64,000 nt of DNA from Phorcus lineatus. Taxonomy: Eukaryota > Mollusca > Gastropoda > Trochida > Trochidae. A program made the position numbers and the translations under genes. The stretch spans positions 46,153,877-46,217,876 of the forward strand of contig OV121081.1 in the NCBI GenBank assembly GCA_921293015.1. The letters are read 5' to 3'. Below are positions 46,501 to 60,136 of the stretch, one piece after another. The notes under the pieces were generated by a model. The model did no database searches and was not told the origin of the DNA. It saw nothing but the letters and a program-made list of their open reading frames with translations. Every line of letters begins with the position of its first letter. Positions within the stretch are counted from its first letter, which is position 1.

Positions 46501-47828
46501 GAAGTACAATCAACCACGACTGTCAATCATTTAGATTATTAGGTGACGAATTGAGGGAAATTATGTCACCAAACTAACATAGCTAATCAAGGTTGTATCC
46601 AGTCCCAGCAGACAGACATCACACATTGTTGTCTCCGTCTGAATATGACGTCATATCATCATAATGTATTCCAATGAACCTCAATGATTATTTTTAAGTT
46701 ATCCTTCCCGAATGACAATGATAACTCTTCATTTGCCCTTTATTTCAAATGATATGGGATTTTATATTGACAATAAATTTATTCAAGTTATGAAGTGATA
46801 ATCTCGGAATGCCGTACACTGTCAGTATTCCTCTAACTCTTGTATGTTATTACACTTTAAAAAACATACAAATGGCATTCATGTTGTTACAATGTGAAGT
46901 AGGGATTAATAACTTCATTATGCGAATTTCAGCACGTAATACCCGTCGTTTGCTAGTTTCAGCCGATGCTGGCAGGTTTCATCGTAAGGCACAGCCACAA
47001 TAATGTCCGGGCTTTCTCCCTGCAGTAATACTAGCAGCCGTGATACACGTGAAATACTTTTGAAAGCGGCGTTAAACCCAAAATCACCTCACTTGATTTT
47101 ATGAATTATCTGAACTGTAAATAATCTCTATCTTAATAAAATAACGCTAGATTTTGCTGAATTGAATTGATTGAATAACACTATCAATAACCTTTGGCAA
47201 ATTTGACTCCATCATCTGAAGAAAGTCTTTTTAAGGAGCCTCACATTGCTTTTGAAGATTCTGATCATCCTTTTTTGCATCTTTGTCAAATTAAATCTAT
47301 TTATTTTATCAAATAAGCTTTAAGCAAGTGGTGTTTTTCCCTCAAAAACTAAAAATCACCTTCAACAAGATAAATGCTGAGTTATCTTCCCTTCGTACAG
47401 GATGTTATATTAGCTTTATGATCAATCGAGAAAGCTCCTAGATCTAAAAAATTTCTTTGTGTTAGGTTTAAAGGGTTTATTAAATGAAACGATCAAGCAT
47501 TCGATACCACCGACATTGTCTAGACTTGGTTTCCTGCACATTTTTAAGCAAATTTAGAAAAAATTATAATAAGTTGCACAAATCAAATGATAACTCCCAG
47601 TACTGAAACGGAAATAAAAGAATATAACATGAGAAGATTATCGACATTTTTAATATAAAGCCTGGTTATTTATATAAAATATGAAGAAACTCTAGCTGAG
47701 ACGACTTACTGATTGGCGTTACAAAAGTCATAAAGCTAATCTAAATATGATAACTATAAATTGACCATTTTCCGGTTTTGACATTTAGAGTTATAAACAG
47801 TCCTTGTGTTTTACTTGAAACAGTTGCC
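43532..47828. other. Intergenic region between the CUB receptor and the IgGFc/ShKT pair
   Basis: The first few hundred bases are the expected promoter side of the CUB receptor, but I see no convincing core motif. On the minus strand 44165-44110 reads 'PDVIFSDEARLN', like the first catalytic Asp region of Tc1-type transposases, followed by stops: a possible relic only. An R2-like fragment lies at 44300-44470 and an R3 copy at 46925-47096. No host gene was found. Confidence 0.5.
46925..47096 (-). mobile_element. Short interspersed repeat family R3, reversed copy
   Basis: The reverse strand begins 'gtgaggtgattttgggttta' and continues 'acgccgctttcaaaag', 'cacggctgctagtattac', 'gcagggagaaagcccg' and 'gaaacctgccagcatcggct'. 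This is the same order as 63003-63168. Confidence 0.8.
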
Positions 47829-50800
47829 TTAACCGACGACACAACCAGGGTTGGTACAGCCCTGACATAGATTACACGTCCTCTTGCACATGGTCCCAGC
47901 ACTGCTAGGATTCGAACACACGAAGATGGTAGAGTCGAGCACTTGACAGTTGACCCCAGGGCTATCCATGCAGGTCCCGGGAATAGGGGTGGTGGTGGTT
48001 ACCCCGGCGACTGGAGGGTAGTCTTTGGCGCCGAGGTGAGCTAAAGCAGACATGTATCTTCGATAAAACTGAGGAATAAATATGTGAAGGGCATAGCTAT
48101 TAAGAAAACCAACGATTCTGAACTTTCCAGAGACACGATACTTCGGAGAGTATTCTAAATCGCTCACTATCCAGAATGATAAATTCAATAGATATGGAAC
48201 TCCCTAAATCTTACTATCTCTGCTAATCAAGAGAATACCTTTGAAACTAAGTAGGATCATAGAAGTTGATAAAGACCACGGCTAAGATTTTAATTTTGAA
48301 TACAACTTTGAATTTTGATTTTAAATGTTAGAAATGTTCTTAAAAGACAAAATACCCGATTTTGTCTTAACTAAGTTTATAGCCTTTTTTGGCTCTCAAG
48401 ACTCCAGTTACCTTTTTAACCATATTACCCTACTGGCTAAGAAATACATACATTACATGAGCATAAGAAGGGAAATTCCTACATTTAAAAATCTCTAAAA
48501 GAGATCATAAAAGTAGAAAAATATATTGCAACAAAAAACAACAAATACTTTATATTTGAAAAAGAATGGAGACCATTGGTTAAATATTTGCTTAGGTAGC
48601 ACCAGTATCTTTATATTATTATAATGAGAAAGATCTGTAATACCAGTCTATGTGTACATTATGAATGTCAAGTAGTAATATGCCATGTAGAAATGATACA
48701 AAGTAAGGTTTAGTTGAATGTATGTAAAGATATGATGACAATGATTTTTGAACTGAATAAAAATATACAACAACAAAAACAACAACAAAAAGATTTTGAA
48801 TTGATGGTCAGCGGACTAACGACTTAATCTTAGTAACTGCTACTGAACACATAAGCCGGTTATTAGGCATTGTTGGCATCGATAAATTATGGATATTTCA
48901 GCCTCGAACCCTCCGTTGTTGTCTGCAAAACCCTTTTGAGTGAGGTGAGTTGTATTCAACTGTTAGCGATGCCCAAAACCATGACATATTACCCAAAAAG
49001 GGAAACCATGTAAAATATGGAAAGCCTACCAGAAGGCAAGGTTTTGAAGAGGTATCCTGCTTGGAAGCAATAAGACGCAGCTCCGTCATACCCATACACC
49101 TGCACCATGAAGCTAGTGGCTGCTTCAATGCGATGACTTCCGGCTGAGATCGGAAATGTTCCAACTGAATATCCAAGATCTCTAACCCGCCGCCATTTCG
49201 ATTGATCCAGGACTTTCCCGTCGATGGTTACCGTGTACGCAGAGGATGTATTCAATGCGATGTTGACAAAGTTGGCAAAGTTGGAGGATGTTGGATTGTT
49301 CATGGTAGATATCGTGTAGTTCCAACCATAGCTCTCCACAGCGGGAATCGGGTTACTGAATGGGGCCGACGTCCCGTCAAACTGAGTTACATGGACACCC
49401 TTGAAACTGAAGACCTCAAGAATGGAACCGTCTGGGACATGAACCTCCCTCCATTCTCCTGCATCCATATCTAGCTGCATGTTGTGGACTGTTCCATCTT
49501 TGTGATGCACATCGACGTTAACAATAGAGTCTGAGGTGGCCACGATCCGAACGACGTAGTTCTGATTGTCCATCATATCCGGGACGATGAATCGTTTGCC
49601 AACTAGCTCATCCGGGATCACCTGAAAAAAAAGGAAAATCAAGTTCATTATCATCTGTCAACTATTTAGCTTTTGATTAAAATGTGAATGAATCCAGAAA
49701 CGTAACGATTTATATTTGAAAGTGCATTACACAAGTGTACCAACCTGTTGCATCTCGAATCCACAGCCCTCAGGTCTGAAGACGGTTGACCTATACGCAC
49801 AAGCTGACCCTGTGAAGACACCGATAGGATGAGTTGCTGTCACTCTCGTTCCTGACAGGCTGCACGAAGATGCTTTGTTTGTGACAAGATTTGGCATCAG
49901 TTGCAGCACATCCTGGTTTCCTAGTATCTCCGTTATATTGGAACCGCTCTTGTAGGATCTACCCTTGTAAGAGATGCTGCAGCTAGACCTGAGCTGGACA
50001 GTCACCTGAGTTCCCGGGATGAGACCAGCGACAAGGAGAACCGGATTTGAGGCCGGAGTAGAGACCACGTAATTCATTGATAGTGATGTCACAGGCAGTA
50101 TCAACGCTGCATCAGCCGACGTCTTGCTAGCATCGTCGTTCATGGCGTACACGGAGATGTCCACGTCAGAGTAAACATGGACTCCGCGCTTCTCCAGAAC
50201 ACTCTTGCCCTGAAACTCAGACTGTTCCGGCAGTGCAACTCTGACGGCTTGTCCAGGTGAGAGGGAAGCGTTATGTCTCCATGCAGGTATGTGACCAACC
50301 TGAGCCATCTCAACGAACACATTGCCAGCCTTTTGGGCCGTGATGAAGAGGTAGTTTGCCGAATCATGCAGGGCAGAGCCATCTCCATAGTTATACATGA
50401 ATGCAGCCACAAACTGCCTGCCTGTTGAGTACCCGGTGTCTAGGAAACAATAATATTTTAGAAATGAATTATTTACTGTTTTATTGTTTATATAAATGCA
50501 CTTTCATACAACCTTTTATACGAAGGCAATTATACAAAGGTTTATATTTATCAAATAATGTCCAAGGGATGTCACTTCACGAGGATCTGTTCCGTAACGA
50601 GCTTCGATTCCTGAAGGAATTATATGCTTAACTATTTTCATTTATGATTCATTCGTTCAAGCATTGGTGTTTGATCGTCGACTCCAGCTATCTTCTACTC
50701 CTGCCTTGTACATAAAAATCTCTGTATTATACTTACCTTCTACAACACCGTATAATATGTCATGAGGAAAATGAGAATAATTTCAAATGCAGATACAGGT

Positions 50801-50939
50801 GAGACCCGAAATGAGGAATATCTATTATGTAAGTACGAAATGTTCTGAAAAATTGTTATCAAGAAACAAAGTAATTCATACCCGACGTACACGTCTGGAG
50901 GAAACATAGCAACAAGCAAATGATTCTGAGATAGACCAT
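47829..50939 (-). CDS. Secreted IgGFc-binding-like / ShKT protein, copy A (518 aa)
   Basis: Four exons join in frame: 50882-50939 (58 nt), 49745-50439, 49030-49621 and 47829-48040. Residues 1-19 are a signal peptide, 'MVYLRIICLLLCFLQTCTS'. Exons 2 and 3 (about 20-448) match the N-terminal IgGFc-binding region known from FCGBP-like mucus proteins, with 'GRQFVAAFMYN', 'YVVSTPASNPVLLV' and 'HPIGVFTGSACAY'. Exon 4 has a Thr/Pro linker and then a six-cysteine ShKT-like domain ('CMDSPGVNC', 'FVC', 'MCKRTCNLC') plus two more cysteines near the end. It lacks the vWD/TIL repeats of true FCGBP. The likely role is an extracellular, possibly mucosal, binding protein. IgG binding itself is not implied, since molluscs have no IgG. 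It is divergently arranged with copy B. Confidence 0.87.
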
Positions 50940-53870
50940 AGCTTCTATTCAACTCTCGTTCAACTCTCGTGTCTGGCACCAGTTCAACCAACAAGCATTA
51001 TACATACTGGAAATAACGCATACCTGCGAGACATGAATTCAGCATATACATATGCTCGTTTCTCAAAGATAAGAATACGTCTTTTAAAAATGGCACGATT
51101 CGAGTGTGTATTTCATTCAGATAATTCTATCACTACGTACGACGTACGCATATTTTATTTTGCACATATTTACCGTAAAACGTTTAACTTGTGTCCCGAC
51201 CGTCCCCCGAGATGAGCGAAACTGGATTCTTGCTAGCGGAAGTGTTCTTATTTCATACTAAGCATAAAATGTTTCTTTGTTTTTTAATTACCTTTTGATT
51301 TTGGAGCGCTTTGGATAATCAAACACTTGTCATTTCATGTATTGAATATACTTACATCCTAACTGGCTATATCTCGTTGTCCATAGCATCGCACTTAACA
51401 CGCTAAAACACGTGTTGCCAGTAATGCACACATCATTTACACATACAATGAAGGAGTCCAATAAAGGTTGTAGAGTGTGACATCATTTAAATGGTTTGAA
51501 TTTTGTGGAAAATTTTACTCGGGCCAAGTGAGTTGTAAGTCAGTTACTATCTTTGTTTCGAGTTGTATCGGGATACATCGCGGTCACTTTCTCCTCGACC
51601 CTTTTGGAAAAGGTGTTCTGGCTATTCCCCGATAAGAGATAGTAACTATAACTACACGTATTACATCTTCAGGCAGCATTATGTTGTACTTTACAAGTAT
51701 AAGTACTCTTTTCGTATCGAGTCCCTTGCAGGATTCGAACCCACACCCTCAGACTCAGACAATACCACGTTGCACTTTTCTAGTAAGAATTATCAGTATC
51801 TAAAAAGGGTTGTTTTCAACTGTCAAAACATGAGAACGGTCAGAAGGAATTCCGCTTGTTTAATTTCGTTTTATTTCCGTTTCGTTTCGTTTCAGTTTAA
51901 CAAGTTATATTCCCATATTGATGATGGACAAATGTTAAGCGCGCGATACGTCATCTGATTTTGATCAGATTGTGAGAACAGTTTACCTTTCAAACTATTT
52001 GCAATGGTAATAAGTTTCGTACTTTCTTCTGGTCGAGTTCTTTTCATAAACCCGCACTCTTAAAGTTAGACAATACCACCGACATTGTCGTCGGTTTGTC
52101 GTCGGTGCGGTCTTCTTTCGACATTGTCTGACTTTGAGACTATGGGTTCGACTCCTGTATCGGACTTGACCCGAAATGAAACCAAAATTTGAAATATTGA
52201 AGATAGTGTGATCCCAAATATTACAATGATACAAGAATCCTATGGAAAAAAAACTATACTAAGAGCTTACACTGACTGTCTCGAACTAAAAGAGGAAACG
52301 ATTTTCGAACACATCTGTTTCTCAAAATATAGATTGGCCCCGTCCACTAAATCATTATATTGTGGCGCTTAGATTTATTGAAGCTTCTGCTTGAATCTAT
52401 TCCAACCAACGAATTGAACCTGGGTGATTTTATGCAGCGTTTATATGCTTTATTCTGAAAATGAGCACGCTGTTCTTAATCAGCATTCAGATAGATCGAT
52501 CATGTAAACAAGATAAGTTGATGTCGAAAGTAACCAAACCCTATTTTTCGAAGTAGCTGATTAGCCGATTTGAACTTTGTTGGAGGTGAACCTCCCGGCT
52601 TGAGAAACAAGTGTTTATTATATTTAAAGGAGCAGTTGCACGTTATTGTAGGTTAACAAAATTATATCACGAAAACAATGATAAATGTTACCAATTGAAC
52701 GACAATGTCTTTTAAAAGAAGCAATTTAAAAACAAAAGTAGCATGATAGGATAAGCTGTGTGAATCCATTTTCTTACGTAAAATGATTAAAGGTGTTCCC
52801 AGCCAGCGGTTTTTGCTCTTGACAGATGAGTATTTCCTCTAAAACTAAGGATTGAGTAATGAGATGTTTTCACCATCTGAAGACGGAAAAAAATCGTGCT
52901 CCTGCCTTTTTAAAAACTGCGCAACTTAGTACTACACAATTAAGGTCATATTTTCATTAAAATGCATGGAACGAAACTGACATGTGGATACCGCAAACAT
53001 ATTTGATAATTACGTACTGTAAAATCTTCTTGTTATGGTGGCATTTTCTCAGTTTTCACTTGCAGTATGATATACCTGCTGAAATTAGATATACGATAAT
53101 ACCTCCATGCACGACTTAACCGTTGTTTCGCCGCTCTTTCGCCGATGAAAATATCTTGCAGCAAGAAGATAACTGACACTCGCGAAATGGTTTTAATGAA
53201 TACAAATGTTATTGAAATACGATATAGCCATTTGCCCACATTTCGTTTTTATATACTGCTTTCGATGTTATTGATCTGTTTGAATACGAGAATATTTCGG
53301 TCTTCTGTTTGCAGCATAAATATTTGGGACATTTTATTACGTGACGATTTTCTGTCAAGATGACTCAAAGTCGGATGTTCACAGTTGAATAGATCTAATT
53401 ATCCCAAATCATACAGCAATGACTGAGGCTTTTCAAAACAGATGCTCATTCCACAACTTACTTTGATTACATCTAATAAGGCCTTTTCATTTCTAGTCCG
53501 AGAAACGTTCGTATTCAAACAGAGGTTAGTTTAGGATTTTCATGATTTGAGCAACCTCGATGGAGAGAATGGCTTGCAAACTCGAACGGGATTCCGAGGC
53601 GACCAATCTACGTATGACTGAACATCTTTGCCCTTTGTCATTCTCCATCCATTTGTAAAATCCATGATAACATTTCAAAAGTTCTAAAAGACACAAACTA
53701 TTTTCCTGTGCGATACGTCGACTCTTTGATAAGGACAGACCAGTCATTGTTACTTATACAAAGGCATGTCTAGTGGGGCCGGGCTAAATGATAATCTATC
53801 TTACTGTTGCTTCTATATCTACCAGGTGGTTCTTTTACAAAGTTCTCACGGTTTGGAAAGGGTCAAAAGA
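50940..53870. promoter_or_regulatory. Shared intergenic region between divergent IgGFc/ShKT genes
   Basis: About 2.9 kb separates the two initiator codons and must contain both promoters. I see no obvious TATA or CpG island. It includes a tRNA-B-box-like fragment ('gattcgaacccacaccctca', near 51734), a degenerate fold-back at about 52010-52190, and a reversed R2 fragment at 52783-52890. Short open frames here (for example 53526-53747) show no conserved motif. Confidence 0.5.
52010..52190. repeat. Degenerate fold-back with B-box-like arms
   Basis: The left part has 'cgcactcttaaagttagaca' and the right part 'acattgtctgactttgagac', which pair imperfectly. The centre has nested 'accgacattgtcgtcggt'. 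The right arm contains 'gggttcgactcc'. A one-arm relative ('gattcgaacccacaccctca' then 'gactcagacaatacca') lies at about 51734-51770. It resembles the design, though not the sequence, of the 24.8-kb fold-back. Confidence 0.5.
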
Positions 53871-56800
53871 ATGGAGGTCTTAAATGTTTTTACCCTTTTT
53901 GGGTGTTTATTTGGTATAACCATCGCCGGTAGGTCTTTGAAAATCACGTTTATGACAAAATTTTATCTATAACTCTGACAAGTTGTAAGCATTTTTAAAT
54001 ACTTGCTTGTTTTTATCAATTATACTCATCAACACGTCCTTTGTTCATGTTCCTTTTAGCTATGAACCTTGTGTAAATCGTGATCATTTACTAACCTACC
54101 TAAGTCTCGGCCAGGGCGTAATAAAAATTCGTCAAAGGTCAACCCTACTGTTTGAGAAATATATCTTTATTTTATTTCGGCTAAATGTAAGGGTAAAGGT
54201 ACTGCTATGTATGTATTAGTCTTTCTCTCGACGTTATATTGTTCCTCAAGGTAGAATCATTATTTTGACAGACACTGGATACTCGACGGGCAGGCAGTTT
54301 GTGGTCGCGTTTATGTATAACCATGGCAAAGGCCTGACTAACACAAACACCTCAGCCAACTACCTCTTCGTTTCCTCGGAAGAAGCTGGCACGCTGTTTG
54401 TGGAGATGTCTCAGGTGGGTCACATTCCAAGTTGGAGACACAATGAAAGTCTTGTGCCTGGACAAGCCGTAAGAGTTGCACTCCCGGAACAGTCTGAGTT
54501 TCAAGGCAAGAGTGTTCTGCAGAAACGCGGAGTCCATGTTTACTCTGACGTGGACATCTCCGTGTACGCCATGAACGACGATGCTAGCAAGACGTCGGCT
54601 GATGCAGCGTTGATACTGCCGGTGACGTCACTATCAATGAATTACGTGGTCTCTACTCCGGCCTCTAATCCTGTTCTCCTTGTCGCTGGTCTCATCCCGG
54701 GAACTCAGGTGACCGTCCAGCTCAAGTCTAGCTGCAGCATTTCGTACAAAGGTAGAACCTACAAGAGCGGTTCCAATATAACGGAGATACTAGGAAACCA
54801 GGATGTATTGCAACTAATGCCAAATCTTGTCACCAACAAAGCATCTACATGCAGCCTGTCAGGAACGCGAGTGACAGCAACCCATCCTATCGGTGTCTTC
54901 ACAGGGTCAGCGTGTGCTTACATGTCTAAGTCTGAGGGATGTGGATTCGAGATGCAGCAGGTATGTTCTTTATTTAAAGACTTAAAAAGGAAATTTGACA
55001 GTTTAATTTTCAACTACCTGAAAATATAATGATACGAATTTGTCTCTTTTGTGACATAGATCCGTAAACTTACAGGTAATCCCGGATGAGCTAGTTGGCA
55101 AACGATTCATCGTCCCGGATATGATGGACAATCAGAACTATGTTGTTCGGATCGTGGCCACCTCAGGCTCTATTGTCAACGTCGATGTGCATCACAAGGA
55201 TGGAACAGTCCACAACATGCAGCTAGATATGGATGCAGGAGAATGGAGGGAGGTTCAGGTCCCAGACGGTTCCTTTCTTGAGGTCTTTAGTTTCAAGGGT
55301 GTCCATGTGACTCAGTTTGACGGGACGTCCGCCCCATTCAGTAACCCGATTCCCGCTGTAGAGAGCTATGGTTGGAACTACACTATATCCACCATGAACA
55401 ATCCAACATCCGCCAACTTTGCCAACTTTGCCAACATCGCCGTTGACAGACACTCTGCGGACACGGTTACCATTGATGGCATAACCGTGGACCAATCGAA
55501 ATGGCGGCGGGTTAGAGACCTTGGATATTCTGTAGGGACATTTCCGATCTCAGCCGGAAGTCATCGCATTGAAGCAGCCGACAGCTTCATGGTGCAGGTG
55601 TATGGGTATGACGGAGCTGCGTCTTATTGCTTCCAAGCAGGATACTTCTTCAAAACCTTGCCTTCTGGTAAGCATCTGTCTTTTCACAATCTATCACACG
55701 TAGATCGTACAATGGTTAAAACGCAAATGCCAGCACACAGGTCGCATTTGAGGTAAAAGTTAAGGTAACAGAATGAAAAAATCATGTCTCATTTATCCCC
55801 GGGAGATTCGAGCTCTGTCCCTTCGTCCGCCACACGTTTTGTTCCGCTGTTAACTCGGGCACTTATTATTGGAATGTAACCAAATTCGACAAAGTAATTA
55901 CTTTAATGTGTAGAAGTGTTTTCAAGTCCATAATTTTCATAATCTATGCAAACGGTCTTAGTTTTTCCCTTTTGGCCATAACTCGAACACTTATTGTTGG
56001 AATCTAAAGAAACTTGAAACATCTAATCTCTTTGATGTTCAAATGTACATTTTGGGTTTTTACCCAGATATAGACAGAGTCGCAAAGTTGTGAAATATAT
56101 TGAAAATAATTTGAGAAGCTTTATTCTTTCATAAACCCTCAATAACTCATACTTCAAGTTGAAAACTTTCTTAAGCAGATCATTGGTAATACATTTATTC
56201 TTCATAAGCTGATTCTTTAAGATCCTTAGTTTCATTAGGCTCAGCGTAAGGTTTAAAGGTTCAACCTTGGTAATAGTACTGTAAATTGTTTTTCCATTGA
56301 AACAGTCCAAAAGCATTATAAAACAGTGTTTCGATGGTCTTGACCTTGGTGATGTTTTAGATCTGGTTTGGAAACAAAAGTAATATTTCCATGGAAACAG
56401 TCAAAAGTAAAGTAAGTACGATTGAAAACCCCAAAAGGCACCACTACACACTGTCATTATTCCATATAAGATGTTTTAATGAGTGAGGTCAGGTCAGGAA
56501 AGGAAATTCGAAGTGGCGTTTCCGTGGAAACGACCAAACATTAGTGTAGGAGGATGAAAACCCTAAAAGGCACCAGCTCACATATTGATTGTTGTACATA
56601 CCAAGTTTCAATAAGCTAGGCACAATGGTTTTGAAATCTGGACAGGAATAGAGTTTGGACGGATGGTCATTTCCGTATAAGTCGAAAACTTCGTATGGCA
56701 GGGGAGAAATATAACCTCTGACTCTATTAATCAATACCTATCATATATCAATACCTAGCTATACAAGATATACTAGGTACTAGATATACATGTCAATAAT

Positions 56801-57823
56801 GATTCCTAGATGTGCTTATACTGGGTGTAATCTATTTGTTTTTTTGCAACATGACGTAAGACGTAAACTGTCACACAACCAGGACGTCAACTATCCTTCG
56901 ACATAATTGTTAGTCTTGTGAAACGTGTAGGAAACATTCATTGCCTTATGGATTTTAAAAGACCTTTATCAAATTCATTCTGCTATGACACATTGTGTTC
57001 ATGTTTGCATAATAATATCACAATCAGCTGAGTACCTCTAAAAATAAGGTTTCATACTAAAAAGTGTTGTGTGTGGTTCATGTCTGACTCAGTAACCCTT
57101 TAACATATCAAAACTTTCCATTAAAATGTTTTGAATTTCATTTTCAAACTAAATAGAATCTTTAATGAAGTGGAGCTAATAATTTTTGTTATTTGCAAAG
57201 CATCTTCCGTTCTCCCTAATATCTTTAACTGGAATTGATTATGTGGACCGTTGCAACTCAATATAAAGACATAGGATTTGTGTCCTTAGGAATATGACCG
57301 ATTCGTTATCAGTTTCTTACAAAATATGTCCAGGGCAAGGAATGTCCACAACAAAAGATTTTAGGATCCTCCAAATATTAAAAGATCCATAATAAATGAA
57401 CAGAGACAGTAATGGTCCTATGTAAGTTTTTTAACTTTGAAGATCGATCTTTGCATTAATCAACATACTGATTATATATCAATCAAGATTATTCAAATAT
57501 CTGTAATATTTTATCAAATTTTACAGCTATTATAATGAAAACTTGTCAGTATAAGTTGGGTGATTCTTTGTTAATTTTTCGGAGTATAACAAATGATTTA
57601 TCTCCTAGCACACCTTGGGAACACTGACTACCCCCCTACGCCTGGCCCCACCGGCACAGTCACAGATGGCCCCTCCTGCTCCGACAGTCCGGGGGTCAAC
57701 TGTCGAGTGTTGGACTCCACCATCTTTGTGTGTTCGAACCCAAGCACTGCCGCCTCCTTGTGCAAGAAGACTTGCAATCTGTGTCAGAGCTGTGCAAACC
57801 CGGGTGCTTGTATGGTCGGGTAA
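53871..57823 (+). CDS. Secreted IgGFc-binding-like / ShKT protein, copy B (517 aa)
   Basis: Four exons join in frame: 53871-53928 (58 nt), 54272-54960, 55076-55667 and 57609-57823. Donors are GTAGGT, GTATGT and GTAAGC. The signal peptide is 'MEVLNVFTLFGCLFGITIA', unlike that of copy A although the exon length is identical. Exon 3 has exactly the length of its counterpart in copy A (592 nt), and its coding sequence is about 96% identical by eye over the stretch compared. Exon 4 encodes 'CSDSPGVNC', 'FVC', 'LCKKTCNLC' and two further cysteines, the same ShKT-like pattern. Family role as for copy A: a secreted extracellular binding protein. Its 3' end faces V-ATPase subunit H (convergent). Confidence 0.87.
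56340..56760 (+). repeat. Diverged relative of the 22.4-kb internally duplicated repeat
   Basis: Two units share 'tttccatggaaacag' or 'tttccgtggaaacg', 'gaaaacccc'/'gaaaacccta', 'aaaaggcacca' and 'accaagtttcaataag', then 'gatctggtttggaaac'-type motifs. It lacks the terminal palindrome seen at 22776-22813. It lies in intron 3 of IgGFc/ShKT copy B. Confidence 0.62.
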
Positions 57824-60136
57824 CTTCCCTTAGACTCTGGTATTATATATTACAACATATCTGTTTCACCTTTAACCTTGTTGATCTTGTTATATGTTCA
57901 TGCAATAACCATGAGTATAAGTGAGTGTTATAAATTTCTTCTCTGGTTGTCCAAACCTGACAGACACTCACATCCGTTAACACATTCACATAAACTATAT
58001 TTGGAGTGTCAAGTTGTATGTGTCTTTGGAAACGAATATTTTTTTTATAGAAATTTTTTAGTTGGAAAATCAAACTGTAACATAGAAAAACAGTTTTATC
58101 CACAAAACAAATTTGGTTAATTTGGGATGATTTTGGAAAAAATAGTTTAAACTTTGGCAAGCAAAATTTGACAATGAAATCATTCATTGCTATTGTTTTT
58201 TGATGACCAACATGTATTTGTGGATGTTTGTGGCAAAATGAATTTTATAATTTACTCATACGTAAACATATTGCACAGTTGTGAAAGGCATCATTTGTGC
58301 TTACAGAAAAGGATGATTAATTTCTTCGCCTATTGCTTGTCCTCCTGTCTTTTAGAAAATGATTTAACTTTTTACGAAACGGGTATTTTAAAAAAAGCCA
58401 ATGAGATTAGGTCCATGGTATGAGTAAAAACTCATCTGCACAATAAGCAGATTTGCACAAAAAGCTGACCAGTCTTTATACATAAACACACAAAATAATC
58501 TGTATTGACATTTCAATTTTAATCATTTGATCGCAATATCTCCATTCATGTAACAAGTTTAACAATGCTTGATGTTATTACACACATGCTTGGTCCAAGA
58601 GCTGACAATATAATTGCTGGTAAAAAATCAGTAAAGTGAAGACATTGTACATTGTGGGTATACCATGTAGGATGATGAACATATATTGCAACATTTATCA
58701 TATATTGCAAGCATGGATACCAATATCTAGATTCTATACACATTCAGCCATTACAATGTCACAGTTTTCTTACCCTTTAACCTCAATCTTCCTTCAAAAG
58801 AAATCTTAAGAAATGTGACAAATAAGCATACCACAACCATAACAAATATTTGATTTCTCATGAACAAGAATAATTTTTACAAACTCTTCGTTTGATCTTA
58901 AAGAGGGACTGTATTTCACGGACAGAAAAGAATTATGCCCTCCACACAGCTTTTTACAATAAACTAGGTCGTACAAGAAGCCATGCTTTAATGATGGATT
59001 AGTCATACCTTGTTATATTATTTCCAAGTTTTTTGACAATAACATAGTCATCATGTGACATTTGAATCATTTTATTTCATACAGGAGTTTAATCTTTTTA
59101 TCTAAACTTTGTTGTTTTATGTGAAATTTTCTCCATCTCTTTATCTGAAAATCTCATCTTTTGATACCAAAGTGTCTTGTCATATGGTGCTCGCATATAT
59201 AATGATAGCTGAATCACTCCTTATAAAAGTTGGAAAATATAATAATTTCTTTCAACAATGTCTAGGATTGCTAGGATTAGAAAAAGATGGCTGAGATAGC
59301 AAGATCCAGTCAGCACTGTTAAATATCCCCTTGCTCCAGATTCAACTTGTTTAGTCTAATGCCGCTGACCTTGATAGTCTTCAGAAATCTTATGGAAGTT
59401 GACACTGATGAGTACTCAACTACAAATTTTGTGAAATACCGCTACACTTGAATTAGCCAGTGATTTAGGCTGGCATCAATGGCATAAGTTATGCCTTACA
59501 GAGGGAAATACGTAAAGGGTGATCCTTTTCTTGGGAAGATGAATAGCTTCAACAAAGGGACTTTCAAAAACACTTAGTGATTAATCAACAATGACTTGAC
59601 TAGATTCAGATCTATGTACAAAGGGACAGAACTCACAGCCTTTTCGCACATAACATTTGTGGAATGTAGAGGATTTCAAGTCATGAAACACTAAGCTACA
59701 AAATAAATTTCCTTAAATAAGCAAAGGTAATAAAACCATCTACCATGATAGAAAAGAAATGATATATATGCTCAATTTACCAAAAAAATAATATAATCAG
59801 CAGTGGTTAAGGTTAAGAAGAAGGAAAATAAGCTGAACAAAAAAAGGAATGATATGAAGTTATGTCTAAGTTAAGTATGATTATAATTACTAATATTGAT
59901 TATTACTGCTAATACTAACAGTTTGATAGTAAAACACAGTATCTCATTTCCAGGTTATGTATGTTGAAGAGAGACAAAACTACATCCCAAGAATCTCAAC
60001 TTCTAATACTTTCTCTTCTCAATTTAAGCTTGGTAATACAAGGTTTATGCTTTCTCTACAATTGATCCTAATTATGACAAAATGTTCATCATTCTCATCT
60101 GAAATTGACAAACTATAATTCTAAACACCAATACTC
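57824..60136. other. Convergent 3' intergenic region
   Basis: Lies between two genes whose 3' ends face each other and should hold both 3' UTRs. It is AT-rich with many short chance frames and no supported gene. I could not pick polyadenylation sites with confidence. Confidence 0.5.

Noticed and set aside
53526-53747. 73-residue minus-strand frame between the IgGFc/ShKT genes
   Set aside because: No family motif, no splice-linked neighbours, and typical length for a chance frame in this composition.
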